Assembly (NCBI GenBank): GCA_022360075.1
Contig: JAKSDN010001487.1
Coordinates: forward strand, 1-5,548
From: Kiloniellales bacterium
GTDB lineage: Bacteria > Pseudomonadota > Alphaproteobacteria > Kiloniellales > JAKSDN01
Length of the DNA: 5,548 nucleotides
Reading direction: 5' to 3'
Every line of letters begins with the position of its first letter. The stretch's first letter is position 1. This document shows, one piece after another, positions 1 through 5,548 of this stretch. The position numbers and the translations under genes are program-made. Below the pieces are notes generated by a model, which saw only the letters and a program-made list of their open reading frames with translations, made no database searches and had not been told where the DNA came from.

Positions 1-1014
1 CACACCCTGCTCGCCGGCGGCAGCTTCGGCCGGCGGGCGACGCCCGACTCCGATATGGTGAGCGAAGCGGTCAGCGTCGTGAAGGCGATCGGCGGTCGCG
101 CCCCGGTGCGTTTGCAGTGGAGCCGCGAGGACGACATCCAGGGCGGCCGCTATCGGCCGATGTACCACCACACCCTGCGCGCCGGCCTCGACGATCAGGG
201 CAAGCTGGTGGGCTGGCAGCACCGCATCGTCGGCCAGTCGATCGTCAAGGGCACGCCCTTCGAGGGCGCGCTCGTGCAGAACGGCATCGACCAGACCTCG
301 GTCGAGGGGGCCAACAACAATCCCTATGCCGTGCCCAACATGACCGTGGACCTGCACACCACCGACGTGCGGGTGCCGGTGCTCTGGTGGCGCGCGGTCG
401 GCAGCACCCACACCGCCTTCTCGATCGAGGTTTTCATCGACGAGTTGGCCCGGGCGGCCGGGCGGGACCCGGTCGAGTTCCGCATGGAGATGCTGGCTGA
501 GCATCCGCGCCATCGCGAGGTGCTGCAGCTCGCCGCCGACAAGGCGGGCTGGGGCGCGACCATGCCCGCCGGGCAAGGCCGCGGCATCGCCGTGCACGAG
601 TCCTTCAACTCCTACGTCGCGCAGGTCGCCGATGTGACGGTGCGCGACGACGGCGGCATCACGGTCGACCGCGTGGTCTGCGCCGTCGATTGCGGCGTGC
701 CGGTCAACCCCGACGTGATCAAGGCGCAGATGGAAGGCGGCATCGGCTACGGCCTCGGCGCCATCCTGCACGACGAGATCACCTTGGACGGCGGCCGCGT
801 CGAGCAGTCGAATTTCCACGACTACATCCCGCTGCGCATCGAGGAGATGCCGTCGGTCGAGGTCCACATCGTCAACTCGAGCGCCGCGCCCACCGGCGTC
901 GGCGAGCCCGGCACCCCGCCGATCGGCCCGGCCGTCGCCAACGCCGTCTACGACGCCACCGGCCGGCGCATCCGCAACCTGCCCTTCGGCGAGCAGAACC
1001 TGCGCGGGGCGTAG
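1..1014 (+). CDS. Xanthine dehydrogenase-family molybdopterin-binding subunit, IorB-like (5' partial)
   Basis: This is the C-terminal 337 residues of the large subunit of a molybdenum hydroxylase. The frame is open from the first base, so the ATG at 55 is internal. Family members hydroxylate aldehydes or N-heterocycles such as isoquinoline using a molybdopterin cofactor, with electrons leaving through a small [2Fe-2S] partner subunit. Visible family landmarks are GGSFGRR near the left edge (the cofactor-contacting GGxFGRR loop), [12 protein letters not shown] followed by [17 protein letters not shown] around residues 122-160, [20 protein letters not shown] (about 230-250), and [17 protein letters not shown] near the C-terminus. 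The glutamate of GEPG, codon 904-906, matches the catalytic base of the family. Full-length IorB-type proteins are roughly 700-750 residues, so over half lies outside the window. There is no fused cytochrome c domain after the catalytic region. The frame is intact to a TAG stop and a terminator follows, so this is probably the last gene of its operon. The family is secure; the substrate cannot be inferred. Confidence 0.93.
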   Translation, partial: HTLLAGGSFGRRATPDSDMVSEAVSVVKAIGGRAPVRLQWSREDDIQGGRYRPMYHHTLRAGLDDQGKLVGWQHRIVGQSIVKGTPFEGALVQNGIDQTSVEGANNNPYAVPNMTVDLHTTDVRVPVLWWRAVGSTHTAFSIEVFIDELARAAGRDPVEFRMEMLAEHPRHREVLQLAADKAGWGATMPAGQGRGIAVHESFNSYVAQVADVTVRDDGGITVDRVVCAVDCGVPVNPDVIKAQMEGGIGYGLGAILHDEITLDGGRVEQSNFHDYIPLRIEEMPSVEVHIVNSSAAPTGVGEPGTPPIGPAVANAVYDATGRRIRNLPFGEQNLRGA

Positions 1015-1059
1015 GCGCGTGATCGACTGACGGCCTATCGCCGTCTGCAACCCTCTTTA

Positions 1060-1093
1060 CCCCTCTCCCCCCTGTCCTGGGGAGAGGGGTTTT
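1060..1093 (+). terminator. Rho-independent terminator of the oxidoreductase operon
   Basis: A perfect 11-bp stem (CCCCTCTCCCC at 1060-1070 pairing with GGGGAGAGGGG at 1079-1089) encloses an 8-base loop and is followed at once by TTTT and then CTCT. It lies 46 bases after the TAG stop of the molybdopterin subunit, where a terminator is expected. The T-run is short, so efficiency is uncertain. Similar C-rich/G-rich hairpins are also common dispersed intergenic elements in alphaproteobacteria, so it may have a repeat origin as well. Confidence 0.8.
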
Positions 1094-1157
1094 CTCTATG
1101 ACCGATAGACTGACTCAAGAATAATCGTGTAAAGTCAAATAACTGATACACTTGATG

Positions 1158-1243
1158 TGTCATCACCGGGCTTGACCCGGTGATTCAGAGTGGCGCCTAA
1201 GTCAAGCGAGGACTGGATTGCCGGATCAAGCCCGGCAATGACA
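1158..1243. repeat. Paired palindromic intergenic repeat (two inverted hairpin units)
   Basis: Two 31-base arms, 1158-1188 and 1213-1243, are inverted copies of one another (25 of 31 positions identical) separated by a 24-base spacer. Each arm contains its own hairpin. The left is ATCACCGGG, loop CTTGA, CCCGGTGAT (1162-1184, perfect 9-bp stem). The right is ATTGCCGG, 7-base loop, CCGGCAAT (1217-1239, 8 bp). The core CCGGGCTTGACCCGG with flanking GTCAT is the pattern of the dispersed repeats seen in many alphaproteobacterial genomes. That assignment is from memory; a genome-wide count of the core would settle it. There is no coding capacity of its own. It is probably a REP-like, non-autonomous element. 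Confidence 0.8.
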
Positions 1244-1354
1244 GTGGAAGCAGGACTTTCTCCAAGCTCTTGTTCTGAAACCAGTCATCTTGGGTCAGGC
1301 TCTGAGGCAAAGATCCTCTCGCCTGGCTCCGATGAGTTCGTGCAGAGTCGGGCG

Positions 1355-2269
1355 ATGCTGAAAGACGCGCTCGAAGGCTTGCGGATCGTCGATGCCCACC
1401 ATCATCTCTGGGACCTTTCGGCGAACTATTATCCCTGGCTGACCGACCGCATCACCGAGCGGGTCTGCGGCGACTACGCGGCGATCCGGCGCGATTACCG
1501 GCTGGCGGATTTTCGACGCGACGCGGCAGGTCTGAACCTGGTGAAGTCGGTTCACGTGCAGGCCGAGCACGACCCCCGCGACCCGGTGCGCGAGACCCGC
1601 TGGCTGCAGGCGATCGCCGACGACCCGGACTCGGACGGCTTTCCTCACGCGGTCGTGGCCTATGCCGATCTCGCCGCACCCGACATCGAGGCGATCCTCG
1701 AAGCCCACCGCGAAAGCCCGAACCTGCGCGGCATCCGCCAGATGCTGCACGAGGCCTACATCGACCCACGAAACCCCGGCCGCTCGCCGATCGACGACCC
1801 GGCCTGGCAGCGCAACGTCGCGCTGCTGGCGACGCACGACCTGAGTTTCGATCTCCAGGTCTATCCCGAGCAGATGGATGCAGCCTTCACACTGCTGCGC
1901 CAGACTCCGCAGATCCCGTTCGTGCTCTGCCACACCGGTCAGCCGGCACGGCGCGACGCGGATAGTCTGGCGGCGTGGCAGCGCGGCATGCGCAAGCTCG
2001 CCCAGGCTGACAACCTGGCCGTCAAGATCTCCGGCCTCGGCATGTTCGATCGAAGCTGGACGATCGAGACGATCCGGCCCTTCATCCTTGAGACGATCGA
2101 GATCTTCGGCGCCGCGCGCTGCCTCTTCGCCAGCAACTTCCCGGTCGACGGCATGATGAGCGGCTACGGCCGGCTCTGGTCGGTTTACAGCGAGATCACC
2201 GCCGACTTCTCCGAGACCGAGCGGGCTGCGCTCTTCGCCGGGAATGCAGAACGGATTTACCGGATCTGA
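1355..2269 (+). CDS. Amidohydrolase 2 family TIM-barrel hydrolase (COG3618-type, lactonase-like)
   Basis: This encodes a predicted cytoplasmic metal-dependent hydrolase of about 304 residues, the usual size for the group that includes L-fuconolactonase, rhamnonolactonase and related lactonases. Visible motifs are IVDAHHHLWDL near residues 10-20 (the HxH metal ligands at the end of strand 1), LRGIRQMLHE mid-protein, FVLCHTGQP (strand histidine), VKISGLGMF, and FASNFPVD near the C-terminus, whose aspartate is the usual catalytic/metal residue. The open frame extends upstream to GTG 1190, but those 55 residues translate the palindromic repeat and spacer DNA, so I place the start at ATG 1355, fifteen codons before the HHH motif. 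GTG 1340 is a possible alternative. The ribosome-binding site is weak (CAGAG about 7-12 bases upstream). Likely activity is opening a sugar lactone or related ring ester. No sugar dehydrogenase or transporter is adjacent to fix the substrate. Confidence 0.9.
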   Translation: MLKDALEGLRIVDAHHHLWDLSANYYPWLTDRITERVCGDYAAIRRDYRLADFRRDAAGLNLVKSVHVQAEHDPRDPVRETRWLQAIADDPDSDGFPHAVVAYADLAAPDIEAILEAHRESPNLRGIRQMLHEAYIDPRNPGRSPIDDPAWQRNVALLATHDLSFDLQVYPEQMDAAFTLLRQTPQIPFVLCHTGQPARRDADSLAAWQRGMRKLAQADNLAVKISGLGMFDRSWTIETIRPFILETIEIFGAARCLFASNFPVDGMMSGYGRLWSVYSEITADFSETERAALFAGNAERIYRI

Positions 2270-2315
2270 TGGGCCAGAAGCTGGGACGCCGGTTTCGAAG
2301 CAGGCCTCCGTGATC

Positions 2316-2343
2316 TTGACGTTGTTCCATATATGGGATTAAT
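2316..2343 (+). promoter_or_regulatory. Candidate sigma70 promoter of the XRE-cupin/GNAT operon
   Basis: TTGACG (2316-2321, five of six consensus -35 bases) is followed after 16 bases by ATTAAT (2338-2343, four of six -10 bases). The region is sharply AT-rich against a GC-rich background. The predicted transcription start would fall around 2350, essentially at the ATG (2352), and no Shine-Dalgarno sequence precedes that ATG. The promoter is inferred from sequence alone. Confidence 0.5.
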
Positions 2344-2356
2344 TCTCTTATATGAG
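2327..2356. promoter_or_regulatory. Operator-like palindrome and imperfect direct repeat
   Basis: CCATATATGG (2327-2336) is a perfect 10-bp palindrome lying in the spacer of the candidate promoter. A related motif, CTTATATGAG (2347-2356), matches CATATATGGG (2328-2337) at eight of ten positions, 19 bases downstream, and spans the start codon. A spacing near two helical turns would put both on one DNA face. This is a reasonable candidate site for autoregulation by the XRE protein, but AT-rich promoter DNA can give such matches by chance. Confidence 0.35.
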
Positions 2357-2924
2357 CAATTCAATCTCAGACGACACCACGATCGACCGACGGATCGCCC
2401 AGCGCCTCCGCGGCTTGCGCAACGAGCGGCGCTGGTCGCTGGAGGCGCTGGCGAAGCGCAGCGGCGTGAGCCGCGCCACGCTGTCGCGGCTCGAAAACGC
2501 CGAGGTGAGTCCCACGGCGAACGTGCTCGGCAAGCTCTGCGCCGCCTATGGCCTGACCCTGTCGCGGCTGATGCACATGGTCGAGGACGACTTCGCACCT
2601 CTCGTACGACGCAGCGAGCAGTCGCTCTGGACGGACCCGACCGTCGGTTTCCGGCGGCGCACGGTCTCCCCGCCGGCCCAGTCGCTGGCCGGCGAGGCCC
2701 TCGAATGCGCGCTCGATCCGGGTGCGCAAATTACCTACGAGCATCCGCCCCGGCCAGGCTTGGAGCATCATCTGCTGCTGATGGAAGGCCGCTTGGCGAT
2801 CACCGTCGGCGGGCAGACCTACGAGCTGCAGGCGGGGGACTGCCTGCGCTATCAGCTCTTCGGCCCCAGCGCCTTCGCGACGTCGGCGGACTGCGGCGCC
2901 CGATACGTCCTCTTCGTCCTGTGA
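2352..2924 (+). CDS. XRE-family transcriptional regulator with C-terminal cupin domain
   Basis: This is a 190-residue cytoplasmic one-component regulator. Residues about 14-70 form an XRE/Cro helix-turn-helix (RLRGLRNERRWSLEALAKRS, then GVSRATLSRLENAEVSPTAN, then LGKLCAAYGLTL). Residues about 114-190 form a small cupin barrel (GLEHHLLLMEGRLAITVGGQ, then YELQAGDCLRY) that in this family binds a small effector. The length is typical of HTH-cupin regulators. ATG 2352 is chosen because the next in-frame Met is at residue 74, after the HTH. The start has no Shine-Dalgarno and lies a few bases from the predicted transcription start, so leaderless translation is likely. The stop is seven bases before the GNAT gene, so the two are almost certainly co-transcribed. 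By analogy with the family it probably controls its own operon and perhaps nearby catabolic genes. The effector is unknown. Confidence 0.92.
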   Translation: MSNSISDDTTIDRRIAQRLRGLRNERRWSLEALAKRSGVSRATLSRLENAEVSPTANVLGKLCAAYGLTLSRLMHMVEDDFAPLVRRSEQSLWTDPTVGFRRRTVSPPAQSLAGEALECALDPGAQITYEHPPRPGLEHHLLLMEGRLAITVGGQTYELQAGDCLRYQLFGPSAFATSADCGARYVLFVL

Positions 2925-2931
2925 GACCCGC

Positions 2932-3468
2932 ATGACCGGAAACGGACCAACCGCCATCTCGATCTTCTCGGCCGATGACATCGCAAGCCATCTCCGCGAA
3001 CTCGGCGCCCTCTTGCACGCCTGCGTCCATGCCGGGGCCAGCGTCAACTTCGTGCTGCCCTATAGCGAGGCTGACAGCGCGGCCTTCTGGCGTCGGAAAG
3101 TGCTGCCGGCGGTGGGCGAGGGCACTCGGCTCTTACTGGTTGCGCGGAGAGACGAGAGGATCGCGGGAGCGGTTCAGCTCGACACCGACACGCCGCCCAA
3201 CCAGCCCCACCGCGCCGAGGTCTCGAAGCTCCTGGTCCATCCCGACTTCCGCCGGCAGGGCATCGCGCGGGCGCTGATGGCCGAGCTCGAACGGCTGGCA
3301 AGCCAACGGGGCCGCAGCCTGATCACTTTGGACACGCGCACGGGCGACAAGGCCGAGCCGCTCTATGTCTCCTTGGGCTACAAGACGGCCGGCGTGATCC
3401 CGGGCTATTGCCTCGACCCGTTCGAGGATCGTCTCGATCCGACCACGATCATGTACAAGGCGCTTTGA
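2932..3468 (+). CDS. GNAT-family N-acetyltransferase
   Basis: This is a 178-residue cytoplasmic acetyltransferase. The acetyl-CoA binding motif A is clear: VSKLLVHPDFRRQGIARALM (residues about 97-116), with the pyrophosphate-binding RRQGIA loop. The preceding strand carries RIAGAVQLDT, and the C-terminal EPLYVSLGYKTAGVIPGY is the typical motif B end of the fold. The N-terminal segment ASVNFVLPYSEADSAAFW is probably the substrate-side helix region. The start at ATG 2932 is seven bases after the regulator's TGA; a GTGAG overlapping that stop can serve as a weak ribosome-binding site, and translational coupling is likely. The acceptor is unknown. Pairing with an HTH-cupin regulator suggests a small-molecule amine that is also sensed by the regulator, or detoxification of an antibiotic-like compound; that is inference only. 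It converges on the minus-strand LysR gene with a 46-base gap that has no convincing terminator. Confidence 0.92.
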   Translation: MTGNGPTAISIFSADDIASHLRELGALLHACVHAGASVNFVLPYSEADSAAFWRRKVLPAVGEGTRLLLVARRDERIAGAVQLDTDTPPNQPHRAEVSKLLVHPDFRRQGIARALMAELERLASQRGRSLITLDTRTGDKAEPLYVSLGYKTAGVIPGYCLDPFEDRLDPTTIMYKAL

Positions 3469-3514
3469 GAACGTCGCTGTCCGCCCTCGCCGCCCCAGGC
3501 TTGTCGGCAGCAAC

Positions 3515-4453
3515 TCAGGGATCGAAGCTCGTCGCCGGTGTCGGTCGAGGCTGACCGTCGGGGCTGAAACGAATCGGGAGATCCGCGTTGTCCTGAGCGA
3601 CGATCCAGTCGCGGAAGGCCCTGAGCGCCGGCTTGTCGAGCGCGCCGCGCGGATAGGCCAGGTAGTAGCCGTAGTCGCTCAGCTCGACGGTCGAAATCCG
3701 GGACAGCCGGCCTGAAGCCAGCTCGTCCGTGACCAGGTCGTCGTTGAGCGCGACGCCCTGACCGTCGATCACCGCCTGCACCCTGACGTTCGGGTCCGGG
3801 ATGACCAGGTCGTCGCGCCTGGCGCGATACGCCAGGCCGGCGGCCTCGTGCCAGTCACGCCAGGCCTCGCTGTCATCGCGATCGTGCAGGAGCGGGATCG
3901 TGGGCAGGGCCGCCGCCAGGCCTTCCTCGGCGACTTGCCTGGCAATCACGGCCCCGGCCGTCGGAAAGGCGGGACAAGCGAACAGGCGCTCGATCTCCAC
4001 ATCGGTCCAGTCGCCGCGGCCCCAGCGAATCGCCATGTCGATGTCGTGCGCCCGCAGATCGGTCAGATCGATCAAGGGTTGCAGGCGCAGCCCAACGCGC
4101 GGGTGACCGGCCGTGAAGGTCATGAGCCGCGGGGACAGCCAGCGCGATGCGAAGTAGGTGGACATGCCGATGGTGATGCGGTCGGGGCCCTCCTCGCGCA
4201 ACACGGCGATCTCCCGGTCCAGGTCGCGAAACGCCACCTGCGATGCATGCCAAAGCCGCTTGCCCTTCTCGGTCAAGACGATGCCGCGGTGCTGCCGCTT
4301 GAAGACCGGGAAACCGAGCGCCTGCTCCAAGCGACTGATCTGGTAGCTGACCGCCCCTTTGGTCAGGTTCAGCTCCGCCGCCGCCGCGGTGAAGCTCAGA
4401 TGGCGGGCGACGACGTCGAACAGACGCAAGCTGTCGTAGGCTCTGAAACGCAT
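3515..4453 (-). CDS. LysR-family transcriptional regulator (GcvA-like)
   Basis: This is a 312-residue one-component regulator. The N-terminal winged HTH covers residues about 1-62 (SLRLFDVVARHLSFTAAAAE, then LNLTKGAVSYQISRLEQALG, FPVFKRQHRGIVLTEKG). A linker helix follows, then a periplasmic-binding-protein-like effector domain at about 92-295. RITIGMSTYFASRWLSPRL and DIDMAIRWGRGDW are the segments that most resemble the GcvA subgroup. The size is normal for the family, with a short Pro-rich tail (QPRPTPATSFDP). ATG at 4453 is chosen because the HTH begins at once after it; GAGG sits only two bases upstream, closer than a normal Shine-Dalgarno spacing. It is transcribed divergently from the MttB-family gene across a 155-base region, the classic arrangement in which the LysR protein activates the divergent target and represses itself. 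The effector is unknown; a methylated amine or its product is a reasonable guess from context. Confidence 0.93.
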   Translation of the reverse strand: MRFRAYDSLRLFDVVARHLSFTAAAAELNLTKGAVSYQISRLEQALGFPVFKRQHRGIVLTEKGKRLWHASQVAFRDLDREIAVLREEGPDRITIGMSTYFASRWLSPRLMTFTAGHPRVGLRLQPLIDLTDLRAHDIDMAIRWGRGDWTDVEIERLFACPAFPTAGAVIARQVAEEGLAAALPTIPLLHDRDDSEAWRDWHEAAGLAYRARRDDLVIPDPNVRVQAVIDGQGVALNDDLVTDELASGRLSRISTVELSDYGYYLAYPRGALDKPALRAFRDWIVAQDNADLPIRFSPDGQPRPTPATSFDP

Positions 4454-4608
4454 ATCCTCAGTTTAAAATTTCTGAACAATTCGTACAAATCAATTGGCTT
4501 GCGTCGTGCAGGCTTACGCGGTTCTCATCGGAAACTGCTGTTTCTCTGACGCCAATCCAACATCGGGCTTGAGCTACCCGGTAAATAGAACGGAATTCTT
4601 GATCGCAA
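4454..4608. promoter_or_regulatory. Divergent lysR / mttB-like control region
   Basis: These 155 bases between the two start codons hold an AT-rich left part (4454-4500) against a GC-rich background. ATTCGTACAAAT (4479-4490) is a near-perfect 12-bp dyad (one mismatched pair) fitting the dyad symmetry of LysR sites. It sits inside a wider CAATT...AATTG inverted repeat (4477-4496). On the minus strand, TTGTAC (4483-4488), 17 bases and TAAACT (4460-4465) form a weak promoter for lysR whose -35 element lies inside the dyad. For the MttB gene I cannot single out a promoter; in-frame stops at 4582 and 4600 bound its start. Confidence 0.45.
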
Positions 4609-5548
4609 ATGCCGCTCCCGCAGGACGCCGAGATCGATCTTGAAACGGCGCCGAGCGCGGCCCGCCGGGGACGCACCGGCGGTCGCGCCGCCCGTCTGGC
4701 GCGCCGGCCGCTCGGCAAGGCCGGCCCGATCCCCGCGGTCGTCACCCGTCGGATCCCGGTCTACGACCTCCTGGACGAGGACGCGCTCGAGCGCCTGGAG
4801 GCGCAGGCCGACTGGATCCTGCGGGAGATCGGCATCGAGTTCCGCGGCGACGAGGAAGCCTTGCGGCTCTTCAAGGATGCCGGAGCCACGGTCACCGGCA
4901 CGCGCGTTCGCTTCGAGAGCGGGCACGCGCGCGCGCTCTGCGCGACCGCGCCGGAGCGCTTCCGCATGGCAGGTCGCGACCCGGCCGCCGCGATCACGCT
5001 GGGCGGCGATCACGTGGTCTTCATGCCGGCCTATGGCCCGCCCTTCGTCACCGACCTGGAGCGCGGGCGGCGCTACGCGAGCATCGAGGATTTCCGCAAC
5101 TTCGTGAAGCTGACCTATGCGTCGCCCTGGCTGCATCACGGCGGCGGCACGCTCTGCGAGCCCGTCGACCTGCCGGTCAACAAGCGCCATCTGGACATGG
5201 TCTATGCCCACCTGCGCTATTCGACCAAGCCCTTCATGGGCTCGGTCACCGCGCCGGAGCGGGCCGAAGACTCGATCGCCATGGCGCGCCTGGTGTTCGG
5301 GGCGACCTTTCTCGAAGACAACTGCGTCATCCAGGGCAACATCAACGTCAATTCGCCGCTGGTCTACGACCAGGTCATGACCGGCGCCCTCAAGACTTAT
5401 GCCGGGGCGAACCAAAGCGTCGTCGTCTCGCCCTTCATCCTCGGCGGGGCCATGGGGCCGGTGACGCAGCCGGCGCTGCTGGCCCAGGCCCATGCCGAAG
5501 CGATGGCCGGCATCGCGCTCAGCCAGCTCGTGCGCAAGGGTGCCCCGG
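4609..5548 (+). CDS. Trimethylamine methyltransferase (MttB) family protein (3' partial)
   Basis: This is the first 313 residues of an MttB-superfamily (COG5598) corrinoid-dependent methyltransferase; members are about 500 residues, so the end lies outside the window. These cytoplasmic TIM-barrel enzymes move a methyl group from a methylated amine to a corrinoid protein. After an Arg/Gly-rich N-terminus (residues about 18-37) the conserved body begins: RRIPVYDLLDEDALERLEAQ, ADWILREIGIEFRGDEEALR, FMPAYGPPFVTDLERGRRY, NFVKLTYASPWLHHGGGTLC, GNINVNSPLVYDQVM and VVVSPFILGGAMGPVTQPAL. ATG 4609 is the first possible start because TAA (4582) and TGA (4600) precede it in frame; GGAA at 4592-4595 is a distant, weak ribosome-binding site. 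In archaeal MttB a UAG-encoded pyrrolysine lies near residue 330, just beyond the window, so its presence cannot be judged directly; most bacterial homologues lack it and use other quaternary amines such as betaines. No corrinoid-protein gene is visible. The LysR gene upstream is its probable regulator. Confidence 0.93.
   Translation, partial: MPLPQDAEIDLETAPSAARRGRTGGRAARLARRPLGKAGPIPAVVTRRIPVYDLLDEDALERLEAQADWILREIGIEFRGDEEALRLFKDAGATVTGTRVRFESGHARALCATAPERFRMAGRDPAAAITLGGDHVVFMPAYGPPFVTDLERGRRYASIEDFRNFVKLTYASPWLHHGGGTLCEPVDLPVNKRHLDMVYAHLRYSTKPFMGSVTAPERAEDSIAMARLVFGATFLEDNCVIQGNINVNSPLVYDQVMTGALKTYAGANQSVVVSPFILGGAMGPVTQPALLAQAHAEAMAGIALSQLVRKGAP

Larger units (their letters stand above)
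1015..1354. other. Intergenic region between the oxidoreductase and amidohydrolase genes
   Basis: This 340-base gap holds three things: a rho-independent terminator near its left end, an AT-richer stretch (about 1100-1160) and a paired palindromic repeat (1158-1243). From 1244 to 1354 the sequence is open in the amidohydrolase frame but reads as low-information Ser/Gly/Glu-rich peptide with no family resemblance, so I treat it as untranslated leader. The promoter of the downstream gene must lie here or in the AT-rich stretch, but no -35/-10 pair stands out. I see no tRNA, small conserved ORF or riboswitch. Confidence 0.6.

Noticed and set aside
1..54. Start of the oxidoreductase gene at ATG 55
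   Set aside because: The frame is open to the left edge, and GGSFGRR, a conserved internal loop, lies upstream of that ATG. The gene is cut by the window, not truncated in the genome.
1144..1165. A second hairpin (TGATACAC, loop TTGAT, GTGT-C-ATCA) as a regulatory switch with the repeat hairpin
   Set aside because: It overlaps the left repeat stem and could compete with it, but it is short, bulged and AT-rich. Nothing else supports a riboswitch or attenuator here.
1295..1933. A 212-codon minus-strand frame opposite the amidohydrolase
   Set aside because: This is a shadow frame of the amidohydrolase. Its Val/Arg/Asp-rich translation mirrors the sense codons.
2367..3047. A 226-codon minus-strand frame across the XRE-cupin gene and the GNAT start
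   Set aside because: It is antisense to two recognisable genes and has no identifiable domain or ribosome-binding site.
3469..3514. A bidirectional terminator between the convergent GNAT and LysR genes
   Set aside because: Only a 4-bp GCCG/CGGC pairing with a long loop is visible and there is no T-run on either strand.
3848..4549. A 233-codon plus-strand frame opposite the LysR gene
   Set aside because: It is antisense to an intact LysR gene with strong family motifs, and the translation has no similarity to known proteins.
4564..4580. An inverted repeat CGGG...CCCG upstream of the MttB gene
   Set aside because: Four-base arms with a nine-base loop are expected by chance in GC-rich DNA.
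4525..5493. A 322-codon open frame on the minus strand opposite the MttB gene
   Set aside because: It lies antisense to a clear, conserved coding frame, and its translation (rich in Arg, Asp, Gly, Val and His) resembles no family. Long antisense frames are expected in GC-rich genes with G/C third positions.

Overview
The window is GC-rich with strong G/C preference at third codon positions, and it carries an inverted intergenic repeat of a kind common in alphaproteobacterial genomes. Together with the gene types (IorB-like molybdenum hydroxylase, COG3618-type amidohydrolase, MttB-family methyltransferase without an associated archaeal context), this suggests a metabolically versatile alphaproteobacterium, plausibly of the Rhodospirillales. 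That assignment is inference from style and gene content, not a database result.

Layout, left to right. (1) Positions 1-1014 hold the C-terminal part of the large molybdopterin-binding subunit of an aldehyde/isoquinoline oxidoreductase-type enzyme; its start lies outside the window. A strong intrinsic terminator follows at 1060-1093. (2) The 340-base gap to the next gene contains an AT-richer stretch and a paired palindromic repeat (1158-1243). (3) A TIM-barrel amidohydrolase/lactonase-like gene follows. Its open frame extends upstream into the repeat, but the real start is most likely 1355. (4) A two-gene unit follows: an XRE-cupin regulator (2352-2924) and a GNAT acetyltransferase (2932-3468) seven bases downstream. 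The regulator has a promoter-like sequence so close to its ATG that the transcript may be leaderless. (5) A LysR/GcvA-type regulator lies on the minus strand (3515-4453), converging on the GNAT gene. (6) A trimethylamine methyltransferase (MttB) family gene starts at 4609, diverges from the LysR gene across a 155-base shared control region, and runs off the right edge.

How the genes work together: the window looks like several small catabolic or regulatory modules side by side rather than one pathway. The clearest functional links are the divergent lysR/mttB-like pair (regulator and probable target) and the XRE-cupin/GNAT pair (co-transcribed, probably sensing and acetylating a small molecule). 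Nothing indicates a phage, a transposase, a CRISPR array, a defence island or RNA genes. I see no wholly new system. The points worth a second look are the repeat-derived false N-terminus, the leaderless-type promoter with a tandem operator-like motif, and the uncharacterised substrate of the MttB homologue.
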